Origin: Spirochaetales bacterium Spiro_07
GTDB taxonomy: Bacteria > Spirochaetota > Spirochaetia > Treponematales > Treponemataceae
NCBI GenBank assembly: GCA_001603145.1
Contig: LVBI01000007.1
Coordinates: 1 to 64,000 of the forward strand
Length of the DNA stretch: 64,000 nt
Direction: 5' to 3'
This document shows, in pieces, positions 43,069 to 51,122 of this stretch; positions within the stretch are counted from its first letter, which is position 1, and every line of letters starts with the position of its first letter. The notes beneath the pieces were generated by a model. The model worked only from the letters and a program-made list of their open reading frames with translations, searched no databases and was not told where the DNA came from. The position numbers and the translations under genes were made by a program.

Positions 43069-44886
43069 TTACATCGTTTCCAGGAACGGCACAAGAATCA
43101 GGTTCATGCCGTTTTCAAGCACTGTCTTTACGCAGCGAACCAACGCAAGGCGCGCGGCGGTCAATGCCTGGTTGTCGATGCCGAGAATCGGGCAGTCGTG
43201 GTAGAACGAGCTGAAAAGCTTTGCAACTTCGTAAAGCAGCGCGGCAATTTCAGACGGGTCAAGCTTTTCTGCGGCCTTCTTCAGCGTTGCAGGATATTCG
43301 CCCAAAGCTTTGACAAGCGCCCATTCAGCCGGATGATTCAGCAGCGAGAAGTCAACGCTTTCAGACGGCTTTACACCGGCTTCTTCAGCCTTGCGCAAAA
43401 TTGAACAGATGCGCGCGCCCATGTACTGCAAGTACGGGCCTGTGTTTCCATTGAAAGAGAGAGACTCTTTCGGGTTGAACATCATATCTTTTGCTGGTGT
43501 TGCCTGAAGCAAGAAGTAATGCAGCGCACCGAGCGCAATCTTTTCAGCAACTTCTTCAGGCTTGCCAACTGCTTCTTCGCGGCCCTTAGCAGCAATTTCT
43601 TCGAGCGCGCCGTCGCGGAGCTGGTTAATCAAATCGTCAGCGTCAACAACAGTGCCCTCGCGGCTTTTCATCTTGCCTTCTGGCAAGTTGACCATGCCGT
43701 AAGACAGGTGGAAAAGCTGGTTCGCCCATTCAAAGCCGAGCTTCTTCAAAATATAGAAAAGCACCTTAAAGTGATAGTTCTGCTCGTTGCCGACGACGTA
43801 AACAAGCTGGTTGAAAGACCAGTCATCGTGGCGGCTAACGGCCGTGCCGATGTCTTGTGTAATATAGACCGAAGTGCCATCTTTGCGCAGAAGCACTTTC
43901 TGCTGATCTTCGCCTTCTTTGTTTTTGCCGACAACTTCTGAAACATCAACACGGACTGAACCGTCTTCTGCCTTGAAGAAAAGCCTCTTTTCAAGCCCCT
44001 GCTGAATCAGTTCCTTGCCTTTAAGGTAAGTTTCACTTTCATAGTAGAATTTATCAAATGAAACGCCTGTACGCTTATAAGTCTGCATGATGCCGTTTAC
44101 AGCCCATTCGTTCATCTGCTTCCAGAGCTTGTGAATTTCCGGATTGCCTTTTTCCCATTCAACAAGCATATTCTGAGCTTCGGCCTCGGCCTTTGCTTCG
44201 TTTTCCTTGCGGTATTTTTCAAATTCAACATAGCAGTCGCCTACAAAGCGGTCGCTTTTTACACCGAGCTTTTCAGGTGTCTGGCCGTCGTGGAAAAGCT
44301 GATAGGCGCGCATTGACTTGCAGATGTGCACGCCGCGGTTGTTGATGATGTTGACTTTATAGACTTCTGCACCGGCGGCTTTAAGAATGCGCGAAACAGA
44401 TTCGCCGAGCGCGTCATTGCGGAGATGCCCCAAATGAAGCGGCTTGTTCGTGTTCGGGCTTGAAAATTCAATCATGACGCGGCGGCCGTCAAGCGGCTTT
44501 TTGCCTGTTTCGTCAAACGCACCGTAAGACTGCTTCTGAGCAAGCACAGCTTCTAGCGTTGTGCGCACGATGTCGCCTTTTTCAAGCTTTACGTTGACAT
44601 AAGGGCCAACCGCCGCAAAAGTGCCGGTCTTTGCAGCTTTTTCTTTAAAAGAAGCATCTTCATTCAAGAGCTTTGCAACTTCCTGCGCGATTACAGGCGG
44701 CGCGATTCTCAAGACACGCGCAAACGGAAACATAGGAAAGCCGATGTCGCCCATTTCTGGGTTCGGCGGCACTTCGGCGGTAACAGATTCAGCGGAAACA
44801 TCTGGTGAATCAGCATTTTTTGTATTTTTCAGTGAATTGACTGCCGCCGCAATGAGCGCACGGCTTTCTTGTTTTAAATCAGCCAT
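43069..44886 (-). CDS. argS: arginyl-tRNA synthetase
   Basis: A 605-residue class I synthetase. The N-terminal Add domain is followed by the HIGH motif in FSSPNTNKPLHLGHLRNDALGE (near residue 145), NIINNRGVHICKSM, and a KMSKS-equivalent at GKMKSREGTVV, with the DALR anticodon-binding domain last. I start at ATG 44884-44886, which gives a normal N-terminus; TATTAT is exactly 6 nt upstream and no Shine-Dalgarno is present, so the transcript is probably leaderless. A longer frame to 44985 would add a foreign N-terminus. Confidence 0.95.
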   Translation of the reverse strand: MADLKQESRALIAAAVNSLKNTKNADSPDVSAESVTAEVPPNPEMGDIGFPMFPFARVLRIAPPVIAQEVAKLLNEDASFKEKAAKTGTFAAVGPYVNVKLEKGDIVRTTLEAVLAQKQSYGAFDETGKKPLDGRRVMIEFSSPNTNKPLHLGHLRNDALGESVSRILKAAGAEVYKVNIINNRGVHICKSMRAYQLFHDGQTPEKLGVKSDRFVGDCYVEFEKYRKENEAKAEAEAQNMLVEWEKGNPEIHKLWKQMNEWAVNGIMQTYKRTGVSFDKFYYESETYLKGKELIQQGLEKRLFFKAEDGSVRVDVSEVVGKNKEGEDQQKVLLRKDGTSVYITQDIGTAVSRHDDWSFNQLVYVVGNEQNYHFKVLFYILKKLGFEWANQLFHLSYGMVNLPEGKMKSREGTVVDADDLINQLRDGALEEIAAKGREEAVGKPEEVAEKIALGALHYFLLQATPAKDMMFNPKESLSFNGNTGPYLQYMGARICSILRKAEEAGVKPSESVDFSLLNHPAEWALVKALGEYPATLKKAAEKLDPSEIAALLYEVAKLFSSFYHDCPILGIDNQALTAARLALVRCVKTVLENGMNLILVPFLETM

Positions 44887-45032
44887 GAGGGAATAATAGC
44901 AAAAACGGCCTGTTTTGTATAGAACGATTTTGGCACTTGGAAGAGCCAGAACTTTTGAAAGGAAAATGGCAAACCCGATAACCAATGATGAGCATACGCA
45001 AATGTATGGTTATGTACATATGCTGTCGGGCA

Positions 45033-45165
45033 CTGAGCGTGGTTCAAAACCGCGCGATATCGCGCTACACTGTGTTTGTTGTATGGAAACTATTTACGTG
45101 TCGCTTACGCGACACTCAACAAACAAGTGTTTTTGAACCCCACTCCGCGCCCTCTCGCCTTTGTG
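45033..45165 (-). repeat. ~135-bp structured repeat R5, copy 1
   Basis: Read on the minus strand: a GCGGAG-led outer arm with GGGTTCAAAA pairing TTTTGAACC; an inner arm TGTTTGTTG/CAACAAACA enclosing GTGTCGC-GTAA-GCGACAC; and the palindrome GCGCGATATCGCGC on the 3' side. The copy at 50926-51061 has the same order with compensating changes. It lies in the ~470-bp gap between argS and a DUF4279-like gene; the rest of that gap holds no gene. Confidence 0.85.
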
Positions 45166-45187
45166 CATCACCCCAAGAAGTGCGGCG

Positions 45188-45278
45188 TTGTGCACTAGTT
45201 ACAAGATTTGCCTCAGGCAAATCTTGCAGGGTTTGCCAATTGAGCTTAGTTTGTAGATAAAGCCCAATCGCAAACCCG
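45188..45278 (-). repeat. R4 core, hairpin and AAAGCCCAA block
   Basis: Contains the inverted 17-bp core TTGTGCACTAGTTACAA (45188-45204), running into the CAAGATTTGC/GGCAAATCTTG hairpin (45202-45226), then GGGTTTGCC ... TAGATAAAGCCCAAT ... GCAAACCC. It combines both halves of the R4 family seen separately at 7.4, 11.8 and 46.7 kb. Confidence 0.75.
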
Positions 45279-45355
45279 GCAATCTTTGAAAAGCTGATGC
45301 AAAAAGACACCTTTTGTTCAATTTATTACTGATAAATATCATCTAATGGTATTTT

Positions 45356-45730
45356 TTATATTCCATCAAATTGAATTTTAACACAAAGTTCGCTTGCTAA
45401 ATCAATAATTCTCTCATTTAAAATAATACATGCATCATTATCAGTGTTAAAAATAAAACAAATACTCATATAACAACTTTTCTTGTTTTTCGAATAAAAA
45501 TCAGATAATACTTCTGAAATGTTCGCATTTTCGATTATTGTACAAAAGCTATCAGAAACAGTTTCTAAATCAAAAGTTTCATATTCAGAAGTTCTATAAT
45601 TTAAAATAACGCTATTCCTCTTTGTTGTAACTTGTTTAAAATAACCTAATTTAGAAAAAATCGTTTTGCATTCCTCCAAAAGAGAAATATCAAATAATTC
45701 TATTCCTAATTCTGCACATATTTTTGTCAT
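45356..45730 (-). CDS. small AT-rich protein, possible DUF4279-like immunity protein
   Basis: A 124-residue cytoplasmic protein, clearly AT-richer than its neighbours by eye. The C-terminal half, an IIENANISEVLSDFYSKNKK helix then SICFIFNTDNDACIILNERIIDLASELCVKIQFD, follows the pattern of DUF4279 proteins, which occur in polymorphic-toxin immunity loci; this is recognition by eye. No toxin gene is adjacent. GGAGG precedes the ATG. It lies in a repeat-rich patch, consistent with acquisition. Confidence 0.6.
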   Translation of the reverse strand: MTKICAELGIELFDISLLEECKTIFSKLGYFKQVTTKRNSVILNYRTSEYETFDLETVSDSFCTIIENANISEVLSDFYSKNKKSCYMSICFIFNTDNDACIILNERIIDLASELCVKIQFDGI

Positions 45731-45798
45731 AATGCCTCCTAATTTATTGGAATGGCTATAGTTTTGGATTTATTAATAAGAAATTCTTCTTTAGTGGT

Positions 45799-45870
45799 TG
45801 AGCCGTTGCGCCAAGCGCGAACTTGTAGCGGGTGTACAAATTAGGCTTGGCGCAGTGGTTCAGACTGAAC
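45799..45870. repeat. long hairpin with R4 core in its loop
   Basis: GCGCCAAGC (45808-45816) and GCTTGGCGC (45845-45853) form a perfect stem that extends imperfectly outward. The loop contains TTGTAGCGGGTGTACAA (45823-45839), the R4 17-mer. It lies just past the stop of the coiled-coil gene and may terminate it. Confidence 0.7.
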
Positions 45871-45875
45871 TGGTG

Positions 45876-46187
45876 TTACTTTTTGTCTGATATGCCGAAT
45901 TCTTGCCACATTGACTGCGGTATTGTCAGCTTTATGCGCTTTTTGGCATCTTTAAGCGCATCGTCAAGTTCTTTTGTCTGCTTATCAAGCTCAACGGTGC
46001 AAGTCTTAAGCTCTGCCTTGAGCTTTTCCTGCTGTGTGTCAAGCTCACTTATTTTGTTGAGCAGCGTTTCAATTGCAGCTACCTGTTCCTCGCCAAGAGT
46101 TACTCCGGCAAGCTCGTCCCTGTGAGACTTAATGCCAGCTACCATCAGCCGTGCATCGCTCAATTTCTGTGCAAATGATTTTGCCAT
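45876..46187 (-). CDS. small coiled-coil protein
   Basis: A 103-residue cytoplasmic protein. Residues ~30-85 form a long amphipathic coiled coil (QVAAIETLLNKISELDTQQEKLKAELK...), ending in a short IPQSMWQEFGISDKK tail. No family is recognised. The start at MAKSFAQK is chosen because GAGAGGGA lies at proper spacing; two in-frame codons upstream are alternatives. It borders the 21-bp tandem array. Confidence 0.65.
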   Translation of the reverse strand: MAKSFAQKLSDARLMVAGIKSHRDELAGVTLGEEQVAAIETLLNKISELDTQQEKLKAELKTCTVELDKQTKELDDALKDAKKRIKLTIPQSMWQEFGISDKK

Positions 46188-46322
46188 TTTCATTCCCTCT
46201 CTTTTACATTGCAAAATTCTGATTAAAGGATAACCCCAGAACGGCGTTTTTGCAACCTTAAATAGTAGAAAATATCAAGAATATTGTTTCTTTTTGATAG
46301 AATGGCATAAAATCATCAAGTA

Positions 46323-46680
46323 ATGGAACAAATTCAATGTGGAATGAACCTCATTCGTGATGGAATGACCTCATTCCATGACAGAATGGGCACATTCTGT
46401 CATGGAAGAAGCACATTCTTTGACGGAATGACCTAATTCACTGACAGAATGGACTCATTCTGTCACGGAACGACCCCATTCTCTGACGGAATGAGCACAT
46501 TCTGTCAAGGAAAAGCCCCATTCCACGTTGAATTTGCTTCATTCCACGTGAAATTTATCTCATTCCTGATGAATTTACTTCATTCCACGACGAATTTGGT
46601 TCATTCCATGAAGAATTTGCTCCATTCTTAATGAATTTACCTCATTCCGTGACGAATTTGCTTCATTCCATGTTGAATTT
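46323..46680. repeat. tandem array of ~17 degenerate 21-bp dyad units
   Basis: About 17 units of 20-21 bp, each with a dyad close to GGAATGASSTCATTCC separated by TGA-type spacers. The left nine units keep GGAATG/CATTCY; the right eight have diverged to GAATTT in one half. Period 21 allows a 60-residue open frame of seven-residue repeats on the plus strand, but it lacks a ribosome binding site and is probably chance. With flanks it fills the 584-bp gap between the coiled-coil gene and the 46.8-kb gene. Confidence 0.9.
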
Positions 46681-46690
46681 AAGACTATTT

Positions 46691-46728
46691 CAAGTTTTGC
46701 TTTCAGGAAACTTGTAACGAATGCACAA
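46691..46728 (+). repeat. hairpin plus 17-bp core, family R4
   Basis: CAAGTTT and AAACTTG stem followed by TTGTAACGAATGCACAA (46712-46728), same order and strand as the 7392-7427 copy. It immediately follows the 21-bp tandem array. Confidence 0.7.
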
Positions 46729-46771
46729 CAGTGGCATGTTAAGAGATGGTGTACAACGGCGAAGGGTGCGG

Positions 46772-47917
46772 CTATTTAGCGTTTTCGGCGATGAAAGCTT
46801 CGATTGATTTCTTGAAGGCTTCGTAGTTGTTGAACAAATCGCGGTAGGATTTGACTTCTAAGCCGGTGTCGTGGGCAAAACGCCAGCACTCGTAGGGCTT
46901 ATAGTATTTTGTTCCGCGCGTTGCTTCTGTCAAATAAACATGCTTCACTTCTTTTCCGTTATACGATGTGATGAAAAAATTGCAAGAATAGCCGCCACCG
47001 TCACGAAGGACGGTCGAAAGAGTCATATCAAACTGAACGCCGTCGTCCATTTTTACAGCATACTTATAATATTGCAGATAGCTCGTAACAAAATCCATTT
47101 TCTGTACTGAAACAATATGCGGCATTGTCTGCAAATCTGCAAAAAATTCGCTTTCTCGCACAGCAAGTGCCGATTTATCAACCGGAGCAAGCTTTATCTC
47201 AAGCTGTTCTCCGTCTTCATCTACAAAAGGCGCATCTTCAAGCCTGGTCAAAATGGCTGAATAATTATCAAGCACGTCTTGAAATTTTTTGATTTTCTTT
47301 CCGGCAAGAAACGAAAGGTCTGAAAGCGATAAAAATTCTCCATAGTTTCTCTGGTCCCTCTGAACCTCAACAGAATATTGCCCGATTGCTTCAACATGGA
47401 ATTTCTCATAATCCATTGATTCAGTCAAATTATTTACCTTAAGGAATCTACCATCAGTAAGGTAAAGCTCGTAATTGTTGTTCATCAAGCCATCGTGCAT
47501 AAAATCATCACGATCACGGGTTATTATGAATTCTTCGATTTCGGGCATCTTCCGAAGCTTTTTCATCTGATCCGAAGTCGATTCAAAGCCACTGCCAACT
47601 AACAAGACAAGACCGACAAGCAGTGAAAGAAGAATTGTCTGAATAACAAGGATAACGGTACATAGTTTTGTCTGATTTGTCTTTCTGCCTTTTATGATTC
47701 CAATTATCGAAACAGGAAAAACAGCAATAGCACTGAAAAATGATATGCCGAAAAAGGCTTGTGAAATCCAGTAGCGGATACGTATCCAAAGAGCTTCACC
47801 GAATACTCCGCTCAATTCAATTCCTATAAAAAACGACACAATAGACGTAATAAAAAGCAAAAGCGAAGCTTTGCCCAATTTTGACATTTTTTTCTTTTCA
47901 AATAGCTCTTCTTCCAT
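46772..47917 (-). CDS. membrane protein of unknown function
   Basis: A 381-residue protein with three hydrophobic helices in the first ~130 residues (near 15-35, 50-75 and 85-112), then a ~250-residue soluble domain, probably outside the membrane. That domain has YELYLTDGRFLKVNN, charged loops, and KYAVKMDDGVQFDMTLSTV before a C-terminal helix. No family recognised. GGAGAAG supports the ATG at 47917. It lies 26 bp after pgeF and is probably cotranscribed. Confidence 0.7.
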   Translation of the reverse strand: MEEELFEKKKMSKLGKASLLLFITSIVSFFIGIELSGVFGEALWIRIRYWISQAFFGISFFSAIAVFPVSIIGIIKGRKTNQTKLCTVILVIQTILLSLLVGLVLLVGSGFESTSDQMKKLRKMPEIEEFIITRDRDDFMHDGLMNNNYELYLTDGRFLKVNNLTESMDYEKFHVEAIGQYSVEVQRDQRNYGEFLSLSDLSFLAGKKIKKFQDVLDNYSAILTRLEDAPFVDEDGEQLEIKLAPVDKSALAVRESEFFADLQTMPHIVSVQKMDFVTSYLQYYKYAVKMDDGVQFDMTLSTVLRDGGGYSCNFFITSYNGKEVKHVYLTEATRGTKYYKPYECWRFAHDTGLEVKSYRDLFNNYEAFKKSIEAFIAENAK

Positions 47918-47943
47918 AGTCTTCTCCACTTTTATGGCTTGGG

Positions 47944-48783
47944 CTATTTCACAAAGGCGGCCATTACGGTGAACAGCTTGCTGCGCTCTTCTATGGGCAT
48001 GTCGTCGGGCAGACCGGCGGTTTCTCGGCGGTGAGAGCCTAGCTGCTCTGTGCAGCACGTACATTCAGACGCGGCGGCGATGTTGCAGGCTTTTACGCCG
48101 CTTTCAAGCAGCAGCTTCACGTTTGCCGCAAGCAAATCAAGCTTGAACGTGCCGCCGTCCTCTACGGCAGAGTCTTTGCCGAATGTTCCGCTGAAAAATG
48201 AAGCCCGTTCCGCGTCTACGTTGTAGCAGCAGCTTTTGATGTGCGGCCCGATAACGGCGCAGATTTCTTCAGGCGCGGCGTTATATGCTTGCGCCATGCG
48301 CTGCACCGCCTCTTTTACGATGCCTGTGCCTTTCCAGCCCGAATGAACCATGCCGCGCACGCGTTTTTCTGGCGCATAAAGATAAATCGGCACGCAGTCC
48401 GCGACTGTTACAGCCGGAACATAAGCCGCATTAGAAGATAACACCGCATCTCCGGCCGAGCGCAAGGCGCGGAAAACCGCAAGCTCATCGGCGTTGTCAA
48501 CGCGGAATATGGTTTTTGAATGAATCAGCTCCGGCGCGACCACAGAATCATAATCGATGCCGAGCTTCTTGAAAAAGTTTTGGCGATTTTCATTCGGCTC
48601 TTTCCATCTAAAGCGCATAGAGCCTGCACTTTTAAGCGAAATGCAGCAAAACGGCGCGTCTGCGTCCGCAAGCGGTTTTCCGTCTTTTATAAACGGAAAG
48701 CGCACGGCAATTGCAGCGCCGTCATCGTTTTTGGCAAGAATTTCTGATTGCAATGCTGAAAAATAAAAGACATCTGGTTTCAT
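47944..48783 (-). CDS. pgeF: purine nucleoside phosphorylase / laccase-domain protein (YfiH)
   Basis: A 279-residue cytoplasmic protein of the YfiH/PgeF multicopper-like family, shown in other bacteria to phosphorolyse purine nucleosides or trim peptidoglycan precursors. The zinc-site residues are visible: His in APELIHSKTI, Cys in VTVADCVPIYLY and His in MVHSGWKGTG, plus AVIGPHIKSCCYNV. A Cys cluster, ECTCCTEQLGSHRRE, follows. It starts 3 nt after the DUF5312-like gene. Confidence 0.9.
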   Translation of the reverse strand: MKPDVFYFSALQSEILAKNDDGAAIAVRFPFIKDGKPLADADAPFCCISLKSAGSMRFRWKEPNENRQNFFKKLGIDYDSVVAPELIHSKTIFRVDNADELAVFRALRSAGDAVLSSNAAYVPAVTVADCVPIYLYAPEKRVRGMVHSGWKGTGIVKEAVQRMAQAYNAAPEEICAVIGPHIKSCCYNVDAERASFFSGTFGKDSAVEDGGTFKLDLLAANVKLLLESGVKACNIAAASECTCCTEQLGSHRRETAGLPDDMPIEERSKLFTVMAAFVK

Positions 48784-48786
48784 TTG

Positions 48787-50481
48787 CTAAAGCTCAGACG
48801 ATTCAAGCTCGCGCAAGCAGTCAACAGAATCTTTCAAAGTTTGATGCACTTCAGCAAGCTGCTGTCTGTAACGCTGGTTGAACCTTCCGCCGATTCCGTT
48901 GAGATTGTTTATCGTGTCATATTTTCCGACCTTGCTTTCAGCAAGCACGCCGTTAAGCACGTTCACAATCGAAGTGGTCAGCTGCGTAAAGCGCATTGAA
49001 AGCGCAGTCGATTCAGAATATGCCGCCTGAATTGCAGACTCAAGGCGCGCATGAACCTTTACAGAATGGTCTTCGCCCTCTTCAACATTAGAAAAGAATT
49101 GCCCGATTTCACCCTCCGGTGAAAATTTGCGAACAAAAGCGTCCATGTCGCTTGCAAGGCGCGCATACTCGTTGCAAGATTCCGCAAGCTCAAGCTTGTT
49201 CTCGCGCACCTTGAAATCGCCTTCCACAATAAGAATCTTCAATATTTTGTTGATTTCGCCAAAGAGCGTGCTGAAGAACGCATACAAAAAGCCCATCGCC
49301 TTGTTGCGGCTGAACTTGATTGTGCACCACTCGGCGTTCCACGGCTGATACGGCAGTTCCGGCAGCTTCATGCACTTGAACATGGCGAACACTTTCTGCT
49401 CAACAAGCTGCTTACGCTTTGCCTTTGTCCATTCTTCCCAGCGCGCGTCAAGCAGCTTTTTCCATTCGGCCTTGTACTTAACGAACCAGTCTTCTGCACC
49501 TTCAGGCTGACCTGGTGCCCAGCTTGCAGTCTTGAACGCAATGCAGGCAAGCTGCTTTATGGGCACGGCTTTCAAGAAAGATTTGATTATGGCCACCTGC
49601 GCAAGGCTCTTCGTCACATAATCAGCTGTCAAAGACTCAACGTCTGCCTGCTGCAGCTCAAGCTGGCTCTTTGAAGAAAACAGGCACAAGCCTTGCAGCA
49701 CTTCAACAGTAATGCTTTTGGCGTTGCAAAGCACCTTGCAGAACTGAGCCAAATCGTTTTTTATCAGTTCAAGCTGCGCCGCATAGCCGCCGTCTGAACC
49801 AGACGGCAAGAAGCGCGCAAGAATCTTTTCGAAGGGCAGGCGCACAAACTGCTTAAGCCAGTCTAAGTTTATCACAGACTGATAAAGCGAATTGCGCTGC
49901 GCTATCGTAAGCTCCTGAAAAACTTCGTCCATTCTGCGCGTAAGTGCAAGGCGCGTTTCTTGCACAGGCTCTTTGTTGTCGCCAAGCAAGAAAGGGTCAA
50001 TCTCTCTTTCGATGTATGCGTAATAATCCGGCAGAATGAGCGAGCTTAAAAAGACGTAAAACTTTCCGGGGTCTTCTTCGTAAAGGCTGATTGCCGGCTT
50101 AAAAAAGTCTGCAACATTTTTCAGCTGCCTTACCTGCTCGTAAAAAGCTACGCCTATCATGCCTTTCTTGTACATCAAAAGCCCCGGACGGGTCTTTTCA
50201 ATCTTATGCGCAATGCGGTTAATCAGAATATTGTTATATATCTTTGAAATGTCTGCGCCAGAAAAAATTGAGCGCAAAAATAATAAAAAGCGGAACAAAG
50301 ACGTTTCAGTTTTCAACCGCGCCTGAATATCTTGACCGGAAGAAATATCCTGAGCATCGTCTGGTGGTGCAATTGTTTGTTCTTCTGAACTGATGGACGC
50401 GCACAGCTTGTCATAAAGGCACATTCTCTCTGCGTGAGACATGCCCATTACCATGCGGTCAAAGGTATTCATTTTCTCCAT
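48787..50481 (-). CDS. spirochaetal protein of unknown function (probably DUF5312)
   Basis: A 564-residue, mostly helical, soluble-looking protein without a signal peptide. I recognise its overall make-up (N-terminal MNTFDRMVMGMSHAERMCLYDKL, long helical blocks, WNAEWCTIKFSRNKAMGFLYAFF) as the spirochaete-restricted DUF5312 group, from memory. Function is unknown. TTGACC-17-TACAAT ends 7 nt before the ATG at 50481, so the mRNA is probably leaderless; an ATG three codons in has GGAG ahead of it. pgeF and the 46.8-kb gene follow in the same transcript. Confidence 0.7.
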   Translation of the reverse strand: MEKMNTFDRMVMGMSHAERMCLYDKLCASISSEEQTIAPPDDAQDISSGQDIQARLKTETSLFRFLLFLRSIFSGADISKIYNNILINRIAHKIEKTRPGLLMYKKGMIGVAFYEQVRQLKNVADFFKPAISLYEEDPGKFYVFLSSLILPDYYAYIEREIDPFLLGDNKEPVQETRLALTRRMDEVFQELTIAQRNSLYQSVINLDWLKQFVRLPFEKILARFLPSGSDGGYAAQLELIKNDLAQFCKVLCNAKSITVEVLQGLCLFSSKSQLELQQADVESLTADYVTKSLAQVAIIKSFLKAVPIKQLACIAFKTASWAPGQPEGAEDWFVKYKAEWKKLLDARWEEWTKAKRKQLVEQKVFAMFKCMKLPELPYQPWNAEWCTIKFSRNKAMGFLYAFFSTLFGEINKILKILIVEGDFKVRENKLELAESCNEYARLASDMDAFVRKFSPEGEIGQFFSNVEEGEDHSVKVHARLESAIQAAYSESTALSMRFTQLTTSIVNVLNGVLAESKVGKYDTINNLNGIGGRFNQRYRQQLAEVHQTLKDSVDCLRELESSEL

Positions 50482-50488
50482 AGTATCT

Positions 50489-50517
50489 ATTGTAAAGCAG
50501 GTATTTTACAAGGTCAA
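50489..50517 (-). promoter_or_regulatory. promoter of DUF5312-like gene
   Basis: On the minus strand TTGACC (50512-50517) and TACAAT (50489-50494) have a 17-bp spacer; only 7 nt separate the -10 from the ATG. Confidence 0.75.
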
Positions 50518-50548
50518 GGCGAAAAGCCGGATGACCGCCAAAAGCACG

Positions 50549-50582
50549 TAAAAAAGGCTTCTGCAAAACACAGAAGCCTTTT
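50549..50582 (-). terminator. terminator of tRNA-Glu
   Basis: AAAAGGCTTCTG and CAGAAGCCTTTT stem with a CAAAACA loop and a T-run on the minus strand, directly after the tRNA. Confidence 0.9.
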
Positions 50583-50583
50583 A

Positions 50584-50655
50584 CGGTCCCTACGGGAATC
50601 GAACCCGTCTTTCGACCTTGAGAGGGTCACGTCCTAGCCGATAGACGAAGGGACC
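50584..50655 (-). tRNA. tRNA-Glu (anticodon CTC)
   Basis: Acceptor GGTCCCT/AGGGACC, anticodon arm TGACC-CTCTCAA-GGTCG with anticodon CTC, T-arm GACGGGTTCGATTCCCGT. Discriminator G, CCA not encoded. Separated from the upstream tRNA-Gln by a terminator hairpin. Confidence 0.95.
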
Positions 50656-50665
50656 TTGCTGATAT

Positions 50666-50695
50666 AAAAAAAGCTGAACCCGTTGGTTCAGCTTT
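50666..50695 (-). terminator. terminator between tRNA-Gln and tRNA-Glu
   Basis: AAAGCTGAACC and GGTTCAGCTTT stem with CGTT loop, followed by seven T residues on the minus strand. Confidence 0.88.
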
Positions 50696-50697
50696 AG

Positions 50698-50768
50698 TTC
50701 CCCAAGGAGGATTCGAACCCCCACAATCAGAACCAGAATCTGAGGTGCTACCATTACACAATCGGGGA
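50698..50768 (-). tRNA. tRNA-Gln (anticodon CTG)
   Basis: Acceptor TCCCCGA/TTGGGGA, anticodon arm TCAGA-TTCTGGT-TCTGA with anticodon CTG, T-arm GGGGGTTCGAATCCTCC. CCA not encoded. With tRNA-Gln(TTG) at 35.7 kb both glutamine isoacceptors are in this window. Confidence 0.94.
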
Positions 50769-50876
50769 ATGGGAACGTTGAATAATGTATATGCTTTTAT
50801 AAAAAATGTCAAGTATGTTTCAAAAAATCTTTTTTGGGGAAGCATATTCGAACGATGTCCAATAAGTTCAAAAAAT

Positions 50877-50906
50877 GTCATTGCTGGGTTACGCCCGACA
50901 ATGACA
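50877..50906. repeat. R1-like hairpin
   Basis: TGTCATTG and CAATGACA flank imperfect CTGGG/CCCGA arms with a TTACG loop. It abuts the left end of R5 copy 2. Confidence 0.6.
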
Positions 50907-50925
50907 CAAAGGCGTAGGGATAACT

Positions 50926-51061
50926 ACGCAAATGCGGGAGGGCGGCGGAGTGGGGTTCGAAAATGCTCTGTTTGTTGCCGTCGCGAAAGCGACGTATTTA
51001 TAGTTTCTTTGCAACAAACAGTGCATAGCGCAATATTGCGCGGTTTTGAACCCTGCTCCGC
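50926..51061 (+). repeat. ~135-bp structured repeat R5, copy 2
   Basis: Outer stem GCGGAG...GGGTTCGAAAA with TTTTGAACCC...CTCCGC; inner stem CTGTTTGTTGC/GCAACAAACAG; hairpin CGTCGC-GAAA-GCGACG (50979-50994) and palindrome GCGCAATATTGCGC (51028-51041). It aligns end to end with copy 1 at 45033-45165, in opposite genomic orientation, and lies between tRNA-Gln and the end of pgi. Confidence 0.88.
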
Positions 51062-51122
51062 AACCGGAAGCTGCTTTTGGGATTAAAACTCCTATGCCGG
51101 TTTCGCTAGGCAAAAGCGGTGC

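Noticed and set aside
44915..45136. 73-codon frame running into R5 copy 1
   Set aside because: Ends inside the structured repeat, has no ribosome binding site and is not shared with copy 2.
46449..46631. Coding for a 60-residue heptad-repeat peptide across the tandem array
   Set aside because: The open frame follows automatically from a 21-bp period; no ribosome binding site, and the composition changes abruptly with the repeat subtype.
46323..46680. CRISPR array
   Set aside because: Units are 20-21 bp with no unique spacers and strong degeneracy; no cas gene is nearby.
50584..51061. R5 copy 2 as a degenerate tRNA
   Set aside because: GGTTCGAAA looks like a T-loop and real tRNAs are adjacent, but there is no acceptor or anticodon arm and the fold is a nested long stem.
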